Assembly: GCA_963698435.1 (NCBI GenBank)
Contig: CAVOQV010000011.1
Coordinates: 186,001-250,000 of the forward strand
Direction of reading: 5' to 3'
DNA: 64,000 bases
DNA from: Sva-07 sp963698435
GTDB taxonomy: Bacteria; Actinomycetota; Acidimicrobiia; Acidimicrobiales; Ilumatobacteraceae
Shown here one piece after another: positions 1 to 8,454 of the stretch; positions within the stretch are counted from its first letter, which is position 1, and each line of letters starts with the position of its first letter. The notes under the pieces are model-generated. The model ran no database searches. It was not told the origin of the DNA and worked only from the letters and a program-made list of their open reading frames with translations. The position numbers and the translations under genes are program-made.

Positions 1-657
1 GTTGTCGACGGTTCCCGGTCGGGCGTCGAGGAAGTCGGTGTAGAGCGGCTCGTACTGCCGGCCGTCGGCGCTCACGGCCTCGATCGCGTACATCTGAATC
101 GTGTCGGTGGCTTGGTCGCTCACGTCAAGCCTCCACTGGATGAACAAGCACGAATCGACGATTTCCGGTGGTTCGAATGCCTCGTCGACGCTGATCGCGC
201 AGAAGTCGGAGGACTCCGGCCCAGCGGTGACGGCGATGAGGTCCACCCGTGCGTTCAGGGGTCCTTCCTCGAGCACCGGACGGTCCACGCTCGCATTCAC
301 TCTGTCTGGGTCGACGTCGCTCTGCCAGACGACTGCCACGGTCTCATCGGTGACCTCCGGTGGCGTGGGAGCCTCGGTCCCGGTCGGCGCATCGGTCGTG
401 CTCGGCGAAACGGTGGTGTCGCTCGGCTCGGAGGGAGTCGGAGCTCCCGAGGTGATCGGTGTGGTGGTCGTGGCATCGAGCGACTCGGCTGACGGCTCCC
501 CGTCGTCGTCGGAGCCGATTGCTGCAATCGCGCCGACCAGGAGGAGCAGCGCAGCGACCCCGACGATGAACCACCACTTCCGCGATGCCGGTGCGGGATC
601 TGTGCTGGGAGAGGCTGGTGTGAGCGGCTTGGGGGCGGGGAGTCCGGGGTCACTCAT
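1..657 (-). CDS. Membrane-anchored protein with Thr/Pro-rich linker (C-terminus cut off)
   Basis: The frame stays open from an ATG at 657 to the window edge, giving 219 residues with no stop. The first ~28 residues are cytoplasmic and Pro/Ala-rich. A hydrophobic segment follows at about residues 31-50 (WWFIVGVAALLLLVGAIAAI). A low-complexity Ser/Thr/Pro/Asp linker runs to about 110, and then a compact domain begins. The domain has Cys at FCAIS and SCLFIQW and a beta-rich pattern that loosely resembles DUF4352-type extracellular domains, but I cannot assign a family. Probably a single-pass protein with an extracytoplasmic domain. There is no clear ribosome binding site. It is divergent from the oxidoreductase at 811. 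Confidence 0.65.
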   Translation of the reverse strand, partial: MSDPGLPAPKPLTPASPSTDPAPASRKWWFIVGVAALLLLVGAIAAIGSDDDGEPSAESLDATTTTPITSGAPTPSEPSDTTVSPSTTDAPTGTEAPTPPEVTDETVAVVWQSDVDPDRVNASVDRPVLEEGPLNARVDLIAVTAGPESSDFCAISVDEAFEPPEIVDSCLFIQWRLDVSDQATDTIQMYAIEAVSADGRQYEPLYTDFLDARPGTVDN

Positions 658-753
658 ACGGGCTGCAAGCTAGTGCGACTCCGCCGTTCCATCGCGGACG
701 TCGGCTGTCGCAACAGCGAGTCTGGATTCGCCGACGGGGCCGCCTCGGGGCGG

Positions 754-770
754 CGACACCAGCGGTGTCG
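754..770. repeat. Small inverted repeat upstream of the oxidoreductase
   Basis: Arms CGACACC and GGTGTCG are separated by AGC, in the divergent gap between the genes starting at 657 and 811. It could be an operator or a hairpin; nothing else in this 153-base gap was recognised. Confidence 0.35.
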
Positions 771-810
771 GCATCGTTGCTGCGCCGGGTGACTGCGTAG
801 TGTCGGCGCC

Positions 811-1794
811 ATGGCGCTCCCGATTCGACCTGGCATGACCGTCCCGCTCCCCGGCCCCCTGCACAGTCACCGTGAGAAGCTGTCGGCACTCGCCGACATG
901 GGGTACACGGACATCTGGTCGGCCGAATCCGACGGCGCCGACGCGTTCACCCCTCTCGCGTTGGCTGCGGCCTGGGAGCCTCGGCTGCGGCTGGGGACGG
1001 CGATCGTCCCTGCGTACACCCGGGCGCCTGCCTGCATGGCCCAGAGCGTTGCGTCGATGGCCGACGCCGCGCCCGGACGATTCGCGATCGGCATCGGCTC
1101 GTCGAGCAACGTGATCGTCGAGCGGTGGAACGGCGTCCCGTTCGAGGAGCCGTACAAGAAGGTCCGCGACGTCGTGCGGTTCCTCAAGGACGCGCTCGGC
1201 GGCGAGAAGATCAAGCACGCCTACGACACCTTCGAGATCAACGGCTTCAAGCTCGGCGTGCGCCCCGAGCAGACGCCGCCGATTCTCGTCGCAGCGCTGC
1301 GCGAGGGCATGCTGCGTCTTGCCGGTCGCGAGGCCGACGGTGCCATCATCAACTGGCTGTCACCCGAGGACGTCGCAACCGTGGCGCCAGTCGTTCGCGA
1401 TGCCGCTGGTGGCGACGATCGAGAGATCGTCGCTCGGATCTTCTGCTGCCCCAGCGAGAACACCGAGGCGGTCCGAGCTGCGGCGAAGTTCGCGATCGCT
1501 GCCTATCTGAACGTCCCCGTATATGCGGCGTTCCACGAATGGCTCGGCCGTGGCGACCAGCTGCAGGGGATGTGGGATGCCTGGAAGGCGGGCGACCGCA
1601 AGGCGGCGCTGTCGGCGATTCCCGACCAGGTGGTCGACGATCTCGTCGTTCACGGTTCGCCCGCCGACTGCCGACGGAAGATCCAGGCCTACTTCGACAA
1701 CGGGGTCACGACCAGCTCGCTGGCGATCCTGCCGCTCGATCCCGACCTCGACTACTGGCAGGCCGTCACCGACCTCTCGCCATCGGCGGGCTGA
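811..1794 (+). CDS. LLM-class (luciferase-like, probably F420-dependent) oxidoreductase
   Basis: A 327-residue protein with the bacterial luciferase-like TIM-barrel pattern. It has an early strand followed by DMGYTDIWSAE, then LRLGTAIVPAYTR (strand 2-3 region), GRFAIGIGSSS (the glycine-rich GxG segment typical of this superfamily) and a C-terminal GSPADCRRKIQAYFDNGV segment. In actinobacteria most such proteins use coenzyme F420, and some use FMN; the sequence does not decide the cofactor or substrate. The ATG at 811 fits the family N-terminus. It is monocistronic on the plus strand, and the remnant antitoxin converges on its 3' end. Confidence 0.88.
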   Translation: MALPIRPGMTVPLPGPLHSHREKLSALADMGYTDIWSAESDGADAFTPLALAAAWEPRLRLGTAIVPAYTRAPACMAQSVASMADAAPGRFAIGIGSSSNVIVERWNGVPFEEPYKKVRDVVRFLKDALGGEKIKHAYDTFEINGFKLGVRPEQTPPILVAALREGMLRLAGREADGAIINWLSPEDVATVAPVVRDAAGGDDREIVARIFCCPSENTEAVRAAAKFAIAAYLNVPVYAAFHEWLGRGDQLQGMWDAWKAGDRKAALSAIPDQVVDDLVVHGSPADCRRKIQAYFDNGVTTSSLAILPLDPDLDYWQAVTDLSPSAG

Positions 1795-2047
1795 TGGTGG
1801 TCGGGACCGGATCGGGTCTCCGACAGATCGACACCTGACAGCAGCACACCGCGTCCGGACGCCGTGTTCACGAATGGCGTCGGATCGGCGTGGCTGCGCC
1901 GACTCCTTTCGACACGGACGGCGTCTTCGAACACGCTCGCGACGGTGTGCCCTCTTGTGCAGCGCATGCCTTCACCTCGCGGTCGAGGTCGTCATCGATA
2001 CGTACCGTCGTTCGCTCCGAGAGCGTTTGGACATCGACGTGTGGCAT
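1752..2047 (-). pseudogene. Frameshifted VapB-like antitoxin, without a toxin partner
   Basis: From the ATG at 2047 the frame encodes TTVRIDDDLDREVKACAAQEG, the ribbon-helix-helix start of a VapB-type antitoxin. The rest of the family pattern continues in another frame: TVASVFEDAVRVERSRR, then PFVNTASGRGVLLSGVDLSE, which is the VapB C-terminal tail. One missing G in the GGG run at 1950-1952 would join the two frames. No PIN-domain VapC follows; the frame instead runs into the 3' end of the convergent oxidoreductase gene and stops at 1752. This is probably a decayed orphan antitoxin, although a sequence error could account for the frameshift alone. Confidence 0.7.
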
Positions 2048-2055
2048 CGAGCTGC

Positions 2056-2268
2056 TCAAGCGGCTTGGTCGTGGCGAGGTGCGGCAGTCGGGCTGCCGTC
2101 GCCGGTGCGGTCCGCGAGCATCTGGCGGATCTCGGCGACGTGGCGCAGGCCCCGTTCGCGGGTGTCCTTGCTGAGCAGGAAGCGGGCCGGCGTGGCGGGC
2201 GCGACGAGCGAGGGGAGCAGCGTGAGTTGTTCGGTCGACGGGAGTTGGGAGCGGGTCGCTGACTTCAT
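2056..2268 (-). CDS. Small conserved-looking hypothetical protein (70 aa)
   Basis: Starting at the ATG at 2268, this frame uses G/C strongly at third positions, as neighbouring real genes do. It encodes a 70-residue soluble protein with the segments LLPSLVAPATPARFLLSKD and RERGLRHVAEIRQMLADR. The second looks like a basic amphipathic helix. I do not recognise a family. It ends 8 bases before the start of the broken VapB-like antitoxin on the same strand, so the two may once have been co-transcribed. Upstream ATGs in frame (2277-2286) are possible alternative starts. Confidence 0.55.
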   Translation of the reverse strand: MKSATRSQLPSTEQLTLLPSLVAPATPARFLLSKDTRERGLRHVAEIRQMLADRTGDGSPTAAPRHDQAA

Positions 2269-2352
2269 GGATCCCATCATGACCAATGGCTGTCACAGAG
2301 TTCCCTGAACCGCGTCAGCCCAGCTCAACGATGGTGTTCCCGGTGCTCGAAC

Positions 2353-3180
2353 TCAGCCGAGCGCCATCAGTGAGATGCCGGCGACCACGCCGAGGATGCC
2401 GATCATCTGCCACCATCGCAGCGTGTCCTCGTCGAATGCGGCGGCCAGCGTGGCCGACACGGCCGGGAACATCGAGGCCGAGACGGCGACCGTGGCGAGG
2501 GAACCCTGTTGCGCGCCGAGCGCGAAGGCGACGATCGCCAGCGATCCGCAGGTCCCCGAGATCAGCATCGGTCCGAACAGCGGCCGAGGTGGCAGCCGGG
2601 GCACACGTCGGGCTGTCGCCAGCGCGAGCATGACCACGAGCGCTGTGACGCGCTGGGCTGCCGGTGCCCAGGCCCCACTGTCCTCGCCGGCGCCACCGAC
2701 GAGCGTGAACGACACCCCGAAGAGCACCGATGCCGTCAGCGACAGCCCGACGCCCCGCCGCAGCGTCCCCTTCAAGGTGGGGGAGTACATCACGAGCAGG
2801 AGGCTGGCAAGCGCGACGATCACGCCGACGCGCACGAGCCCTGACGGCCGATTGCCGAGCACGATGTCCCAGCCGAGCGGGATCAGCGCTGCCCCGAGGG
2901 CGACGAGTGGCCCGGCAACGGCCGCCGACGACGTCGCCATCGCTTCGTAGAGCAGCGCCAAGGCCAGCCCGACGAGCAGCCCGGACGCGACCCCGAGCAG
3001 CACGTCGCGGCCGGCGAACACGCTCGGGATGATCGACAACGCAACCAGCGCCGTCACCGCCCCGCCGAGCATCGCTCCGCTCGTTGCCGTGACGGCATTC
3101 GACCGCCTCGTGCCGTAGCGACCCAGGAAGTCGGAGAATCCGATGAACACCGACGCGAGCGCACCGAGCAGGATCGGCAC
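2353..3180 (-). CDS. EamA/DMT-family transporter
   Basis: This 275-residue protein is almost entirely hydrophobic, with about ten predicted membrane segments in two repeated halves, as in EamA (drug/metabolite transporter) proteins. It begins LLGALASVFIGFSDFLGRYG and ends with a GILGVVAGISLMALG helix; each half carries the typical small-residue-rich helices. The GTG start at 3180 lies 6 bases after the MtfA-like gene's stop, so it is the last member of the rhomboid-glpD-mtfA-eamA unit. The substrate cannot be read from sequence. It acts in the inner membrane. Confidence 0.85.
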   Translation of the reverse strand: MPILLGALASVFIGFSDFLGRYGTRRSNAVTATSGAMLGGAVTALVALSIIPSVFAGRDVLLGVASGLLVGLALALLYEAMATSSAAVAGPLVALGAALIPLGWDIVLGNRPSGLVRVGVIVALASLLLVMYSPTLKGTLRRGVGLSLTASVLFGVSFTLVGGAGEDSGAWAPAAQRVTALVVMLALATARRVPRLPPRPLFGPMLISGTCGSLAIVAFALGAQQGSLATVAVSASMFPAVSATLAAAFDEDTLRWWQMIGILGVVAGISLMALG

Positions 3181-3186
3181 TGGCTC

Positions 3187-3990
3187 TCAGCGGATCGTTT
3201 CGCCGGCCGTCGGCTCGTCGTTCGAGGCCCTGAAGCGGTCAGCTCTGGCCGCCGGGTCCTGACGGTAGAACGCCTGAAGTTCGGCATAGAGCGCCGGCTC
3301 GTGGGTCCGCAGGTCGAGTGGCCGATTGAAGAAGACCTCGGTGGCGACCGCGAAGAACTCGGCGGGATTCGTCCCGGCATACGGTCGGAGTACCGGCGAC
3401 CCTTCGGCGCGAACCATGTCGTAGGCGGCGGTGCAGACCTCCACCCAACGTGCTCGGGCTGCGTCGTCGTCGCCGAGCGGCGGCGTGCCGTCGGTGATGC
3501 CGTCGAGCATGTCGAGCTGGTGGGCGAACTCGTGGTACACGACGTTCTGGCCTCCCGCTGGGAATCGCGCCCCGCGTCTGGCAGCAGCCCACGACAACAC
3601 GACGGGACCGCGATAGTGCGCTTGGCCGGCCAGCGTCTGCGTTCCCGACGCCCGAAGCCCCGTTCCAACAGCGTGATCGCCGTGGAGCCGCACCGTGGAC
3701 GGGTGCACGATCACGGACGTGAGCTGCGGATATTCGTCGATGTCCAAGCCGAGCAGCAGCATCGAAGCTTGTGCGGCGATCAGCACCCGATGGTCGTCGG
3801 TCAGCTCGAAGCCATTGGCGGCTTCCCATCGGGTGTCGTGGAGGAAGGCGGCGACCAGCGTTTCCATTCGTGCGAGTTCTGCCGGGTCGAGCATGCTCCA
3901 GTGTTCGAAGTCGCGTTCGAGAACCGCATGCCAGTCCGGATCGAAGCCTGGCGTGTCATCGCTGAACCAGCGTCGGAGACGAGCGAGCAT
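3187..3990 (-). CDS. MtfA-type zinc metallopeptidase (M90 family)
   Basis: The ATG at 3990 gives 267 residues, the usual MtfA length, and places MLARLRRWFSDDTPGFD at the N-terminus. The gluzincin signature HEFAHQLD is present near residue 155, with the downstream glutamate in NPAEFFAVATEVFF. The conserved WHAVLERDFEHWSML and LLGLDIDEYPQL segments also match the family. In E. coli MtfA is a cytosolic peptidase that binds the Mlc regulator; no Mlc homologue is visible here, so the role is open. The start lies 7 bases after the glpD stop, within the same transcription unit. Confidence 0.88.
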   Translation of the reverse strand: MLARLRRWFSDDTPGFDPDWHAVLERDFEHWSMLDPAELARMETLVAAFLHDTRWEAANGFELTDDHRVLIAAQASMLLLGLDIDEYPQLTSVIVHPSTVRLHGDHAVGTGLRASGTQTLAGQAHYRGPVVLSWAAARRGARFPAGGQNVVYHEFAHQLDMLDGITDGTPPLGDDDAARARWVEVCTAAYDMVRAEGSPVLRPYAGTNPAEFFAVATEVFFNRPLDLRTHEPALYAELQAFYRQDPAARADRFRASNDEPTAGETIR

Positions 3991-3997
3991 CAGACGG

Positions 3998-5659
3998 TCA
4001 GCCCACGCCGAGCCCGGCGCGTACAGCCGGCGGGATCTCCTCGACACCGCCGAAGTACTCGGCGAGGCGGCGCTCGGCGTCGGACCCGAACAGGATCTCG
4101 GCGACCTCGGCGAGACCGCTCGAGGTGGCGATGTCGTCATCGTGGACGACGAGGTCGATCTTCGAGCGACGTCGCATGAAGTCCTCGAGTCGTGTCACCA
4201 TTTCGCTTCGGGCAGCCGTGTGGAGCTCGACCCGGAGGTAGTCGGCCGAACCCATGATGTCTTCTGCCATGTGCGGGTCCTCGCGGATGGCTTCGAGCAT
4301 GGCGAACGCCCGTCGTCCGTAGCGGCGCCACAGACGGTCGGTGAGCGGTTCGGTGTCGGTCTTGGTGCGGTACCGGTCGAGCTGCATCAGCCGGGCCTGT
4401 CGGTAGAACTCGTCGCGGGTGGCCGGGGCGGGCTCGCCGTACCAGTTGTGCAGGTCCGGTTCGAGCGGAACGCCGAGATGCTGGATTTCTGCGGCGACTT
4501 CTTCGCCGACGTTGATGCAGTCGGTGAGCTTGCCGCCGAACACGGTGACCACGCTGCGGGTTCGGTCCGGTCTCGATCGCGTGCTTCCGACTCAGTTTGG
4601 TCCAGTCGACGTCGCTGTGGTCGCCGCTGCGACGTTTCACGACCAGCGGTCGGACCCCGCAACGCTCGGCGATGATGTCGTCACGGGTGAGCGGTGTCGG
4701 GAGGTCCATCCGTGGCGTTGATCTGGTCGAGGAGGAAGTCGACGTCGTCGTCGGTGACCTCGGTGAACGGTGTGTCGACGCGGGTGTCGGTGGTGCCGAT
4801 CACCGAACGCCGACCCATCGGGATCACGTAGAACAATCGCTGAGAGTCGTCGAAGAACGCCAGGACCTTGTGGTGGGCGGTGGTCGTGAGGCGCGGGAAC
4901 GACGAGGTGGATGCCCTTCGAGTAGACGATGCGATGGTCGGTGGTGAGCCCCCACTGCTGGTTGACGTCGTCGACGAACGGTCCCGCGGCATTGACGATC
5001 GTGTTCGCCGTGGTGGTGAACTCCTCGCCGTTGTCGACATCGCGGAGCCGGACCGTCCAGTGCCCACCGGAGCGTTTCGCCGACACCATCTCGACGTAGT
5101 TCGCTGCGGTGGCGCCGGCGTCGATCGCTGCACGGACGAACGAGAAGACGAAACGGGCGTCGTTGTCGACGAGAATGCCGTCGTAGTACTCGATGCCACC
5201 GAGCGCATTCGACGTGTCGATCGCCGGTTCTTCGCGTTCGATCTGGTCGGTCGACAGCACCCGCGGTCGCCGCGTGCCGAACATCCCGATGATCCAGTAC
5301 GCGAGCGAGCCGAGTCCCGCGAACCAGGGCTTGTACGGGGAGGTCTCGTCGAGTGCTGCGTAGAACCCGATCTGTTTGATGTTGTCCGGGTACGCCTTCA
5401 TCAGCCGGTTGCGTGATCGACAGAGCTTCCAGACGAGCGGGAGCTCGTAGTTCTCGAGGTACTTGAAACCGCCCCACACCAGATTCGACGACGCCTGGCT
5501 GGTGAAGTGCGCGAAGTCCCCGCGGTCGATGACGGCCACCTGAGCGCCGCGGCCGGCGAGCGAGGCGGCCGCAACAGCGCCATTGATGCCACCACCGACC
5601 ACCAGGGTGTCGAAGGTCTCGGTTCGGAGCCGTTCGATGTGGCGCTCGCGCAGTGTCAT
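3998..5659 (-). pseudogene. glpD: Glycerol-3-phosphate dehydrogenase (GlpD), reading frame broken three times
   Basis: The protein is readable end to end only by changing frame three times. Frame one runs from ATG 5659 through LVVGGGINGAVAAASLAGRG (FAD-binding Rossmann) to GIHLVV. Frame two carries the LAFFDDSQRLFYVIPMGRR and IGTTDTRVDTPF segment, frame three LPTPLTRDDIIAERCGVRPL, and frame four VVTVFGGKLTDCINVGEEV to the stop. Each junction is repaired by removing one base: in the GGG at 4895-4897, the CC at 4710-4711, and near 4567-4568. The rebuilt protein is about 553 residues, normal for GlpD, and all frames keep family residues, so it is either very recently broken or affected by sequence errors. 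The enzyme oxidises glycerol-3-phosphate to dihydroxyacetone phosphate. Its start overlaps the rhomboid stop (ATGA). Confidence 0.88.
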
Positions 5660-6573
5660 GCGGCGTTCACGATCGCGATCACGGCGACCACGCTGCCGAT
5701 TCCGACGGCGACCGGGGTCGCCCAGATGGTCCATGACGGCCCGCGGCGATAGGACGGCGCGAGCATGACCGCGCCGCAGATCGCGCCGGCGGTGGCCCCA
5801 CCGAGATGGCCGCCGATCGAGATGCCCGGGATGGCGAAGGTGATGAACAGGTTGAGGATCAACGCAGCGCCGATCCCGGTGGTGAAGGGATTGACGCCGC
5901 GTCGCCAGAGACCGACCGTGGCAGCGGCCAGTAGTCCGAACACGGCGCCGGACGCTCCGGCGGTGATGCCTCCGCTGTCGACCAGGACCACGCCGAGCGA
6001 TCCGCCGAGCAGCGAGGCCATGTACAGCAGCAGGTAGTTGACGCGCCCGAGCACCGGCTCGAGCATCGGGCCGAGCACATACAGGAAGTACATGTTGAAC
6101 GCCAGGTGGAGGACGCCGAAATGAAGGAAGCCCGACGTCACCAGGCGGTACCAGCCGTCGGGCTCGGTGATGTAGATGCTTCCGTCGTCGCTCTGCCAGG
6201 CGATCGGTTGGACCAGCACGTCCTTGCTCAATCCGAATCGGAGGTGAACGTCGGTGACGCCGCCGCTCAGCGCTGAGGGTTCACGGGTCACCACGAACAC
6301 GTAGACGAAGATCGCGACGTTGATCGTGATCAACGTCATCGTCACCAGGATCGGCTGACGGGCCGACCAGAATCGTGCACTCGTTCGAGCGTCGGGTCGG
6401 CCCGCTTTGGCGCAGTCTGGGCAGTGGCTGCCCACCTGTGCCTGCACGAGACACGAGTCGCACGCCGGCTTGCCGCAACGGGTACACCGCCGGCCTGCCG
6501 GTCGGTCGGGGTGGCGATAGCAGGTGATGGTCGTGCTGGTGCGCTCGGGTGGCGGTGGGGGTGGCAACGGCAC
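5656..6573 (-). CDS. Rhomboid-family intramembrane serine protease with N-terminal zinc ribbon
   Basis: A 305-residue membrane protein. Residues ~18-58 hold a Cys/His-rich zinc-binding segment (CYRHPDRPAGRRCTRCGK, then CDSC and CPDC) resembling the B-box-like ribbons found in many actinobacterial rhomboids. About six or seven membrane helices follow. The catalytic serine is in GASGAVFG and the catalytic histidine in SIGGHLGGA; the HLAFNMYFLYVLGPMLE segment matches the rhomboid L1/TM2 region. Substrates are unknown. It is the first gene of a four-gene unit and overlaps the next start by 4 bases. Confidence 0.92.
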   Translation of the reverse strand: MPLPPPPPPERTSTTITCYRHPDRPAGRRCTRCGKPACDSCLVQAQVGSHCPDCAKAGRPDARTSARFWSARQPILVTMTLITINVAIFVYVFVVTREPSALSGGVTDVHLRFGLSKDVLVQPIAWQSDDGSIYITEPDGWYRLVTSGFLHFGVLHLAFNMYFLYVLGPMLEPVLGRVNYLLLYMASLLGGSLGVVLVDSGGITAGASGAVFGLLAAATVGLWRRGVNPFTTGIGAALILNLFITFAIPGISIGGHLGGATAGAICGAVMLAPSYRRGPSWTIWATPVAVGIGSVVAVIAIVNAA

Positions 6574-6621
6574 GAGACCAGGGTACCGAGTCGTCTTTGC
6601 GAGGTGACGGCGAGCAGGTGG

Positions 6622-6634
6622 GTCGCTGAGCGAC
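6622..6634. terminator. Short palindrome downstream of the GGDEF/EAL gene
   Basis: GTCGCT and AGCGAC flank a single G in the 80-base gap between the GGDEF/EAL stop (6654, minus) and the rhomboid start. It may help termination of the upstream gene; there is no T-tract. Confidence 0.3.
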
Positions 6635-6653
6635 GGTGGGCGGAGCGGCGCCG

Positions 6654-8435
6654 TCAGTGCGGTGCCAGCATCTGCAGTTCGCTCGCCGGGCCAGGAGCGC
6701 CCAGAAGATTGCCCTGCACGAGGTCGCAGCCGGCCGAGCGCAGACGCCGCAGCTGATCCACGCTGCTGACGCGTTCGGCGACGACGCGCATCCCGAGCGC
6801 GTGTGCGAGCAGCACGATCGCCCGAACGATGCGGGTGTCGGCGTCGGTCGATCCCGACGGGAGAGCGAGCGAACCGTCGAGCTTCAGGAGGTCGGCGCCC
6901 ACATCCGTGAGCACCGACAGGGCGTTGGCGCCGGTGCCGAAGTTGTCGATGGCGACCTGGACGCCGGAGCGACGCAACGCTCTGACCGAACGATCGACGT
7001 CGGGATTCTGGCCGAGCAGGGCGGTCTCGCGAGCCTCAAGCACGAGGCGCTGGTGCCCGAGGTCGTGGAGTCGGAGCATGGAGTGCACCACGTTCACGAA
7101 CGATGGGCTGGCGAGCTGGACGTGCGACACGTTCACGTGGACGGCGAACTCGGGATCGACCAGCTCCTCGTCGATCCACCGGCGGGTCTCGATCAGGGCG
7201 CGTTCGAGCACGAATTCGCCGAGCCGGCCGATGGCTCCCGACTCCTCGGCGACCCGGACGAACGCCGTTGGCTCGATGGGCCCGTGCGTGTGGTGGTGCC
7301 AACGAACGAGCGCCTCGGCACCGACTGCCCGTCGCGTCACCGCGGAGAACAGCGGCTGGAAGTCGACGGTGAGTTGTCGGTCGGAGATCGCCCGTGTCAG
7401 TTCCGCGGCGAGCTCTGACCGCGCCTGTGCTGCCGAGCGCATCTCAGCCGTGAACAGCACGCAGCGCTTGCGGCCGGTGGCTTTGGCCTCGTACATCGCA
7501 GTGTCGGCGTTGCCGATCATGGTGGCCGCGGCGATGTGGTCCGGCGTGGCGAGGATCTCGTGGTCGCTGACGGCGACACCGATGCTCACCGAGAAGTGCA
7601 GGTCGAGCAGCCGGATACGGACACGGCCGGTGAGGGCGCGCTGCATCCGTTCCGCGAGTTCGAGAGCAGCGGCCACGTCGGGCACGTCGGAGCACACGAC
7701 GAGGAACTCGTCGCCGCCGATCCTGGCCACGCGATCCTCGGGGCGGACGCTGTCGGCCAGTCGTCGGGCGGCCGAGAGCAGGAGCCGGTCCCCGATCGCG
7801 TGTCCCAGAGCATCGTTGACGTACTTGAGTCGGTCGACGTCGATGAAGATCGCAGCGACATGGCCAGGACGGTTGCGCTGGTCGGCGATCGCACGCGCAA
7901 GGGTCGACATGATCCGGCGGCGATTGGCCAACCCGGTGAGCGCATCGTGGGCGGCCTCATGTCGCAGCCGGGCGGACTCCTCGCGAGTCCGTGTGACGTC
8001 GTGTGCGATCAGCCCGACGAAGCCTCCACCTTCGAGTGCTGGATCGTGGCGTGTCGCGACCGTGGCACGGAACACTCGCGTCTCGCCGACGGCATCGATG
8101 TGGTCGACGTCGCCCTGCCAGGTGCCGACGTAGCCGCCCGCGACGAGCTGACGGGGTGCCTGGTCGAGGATCGATCGGAGCGTTCCGTGCGCGGGACCAC
8201 CCGGCTGCAGGTCGACCGTCGACTCGGCTCCGAGCAGGTGGAGCGCCGAGTCGTTGGCTGCGTGCACCGTCGCGTCGAAGCCCAGCACGACCGCTGCGGT
8301 CTGGTCGGCATCGAGGAGCGATGCGATGGCGTCGCTCCACGCTGCACCGACGCGCGCAGCAGCATCGGAGCTGGTCGGCCGCTGGTTGTCGTTGTTCGCC
8401 ACGGCCTGCTCCTCTCCGCTCGATTTCGTCACCAT
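6654..8435 (-). CDS. PAS-GGDEF-EAL cyclic-di-GMP protein
   Basis: A 593-residue cytoplasmic protein without membrane segments. A PAS-like sensor fills about residues 40-150. The GGDEF domain (about 160-320) has an intact RIGGDEF active site, and RPED lies exactly five residues upstream, matching the RxxD inhibitory I-site. The EAL domain (about 345-590) keeps GAEALVRW, NVSHVQL, the glutamate of LVLEARET, LLKLDGSL and CDLVQGNLLG. However, the usual DDFGTG is DNFGTG and the helix AEGVET reads AERVSS. The cyclase is therefore probably active, while the phosphodiesterase may be weakened or regulatory. It lies 19 bases after the PEBP lipoprotein gene on the same strand. Confidence 0.93.
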   Translation of the reverse strand: MVTKSSGEEQAVANNDNQRPTSSDAAARVGAAWSDAIASLLDADQTAAVVLGFDATVHAANDSALHLLGAESTVDLQPGGPAHGTLRSILDQAPRQLVAGGYVGTWQGDVDHIDAVGETRVFRATVATRHDPALEGGGFVGLIAHDVTRTREESARLRHEAAHDALTGLANRRRIMSTLARAIADQRNRPGHVAAIFIDVDRLKYVNDALGHAIGDRLLLSAARRLADSVRPEDRVARIGGDEFLVVCSDVPDVAAALELAERMQRALTGRVRIRLLDLHFSVSIGVAVSDHEILATPDHIAAATMIGNADTAMYEAKATGRKRCVLFTAEMRSAAQARSELAAELTRAISDRQLTVDFQPLFSAVTRRAVGAEALVRWHHHTHGPIEPTAFVRVAEESGAIGRLGEFVLERALIETRRWIDEELVDPEFAVHVNVSHVQLASPSFVNVVHSMLRLHDLGHQRLVLEARETALLGQNPDVDRSVRALRRSGVQVAIDNFGTGANALSVLTDVGADLLKLDGSLALPSGSTDADTRIVRAIVLLAHALGMRVVAERVSSVDQLRRLRSAGCDLVQGNLLGAPGPASELQMLAPH

Positions 8436-8454
8436 ATGGCTCCGAGATCCCTGT

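Noticed and set aside
101..673. Plus-strand frame encoding a Ser/Thr/Val-rich protein
   Set aside because: The minus-strand frame has a clean membrane helix and linker and continues to the window edge; the plus frame is its complement.
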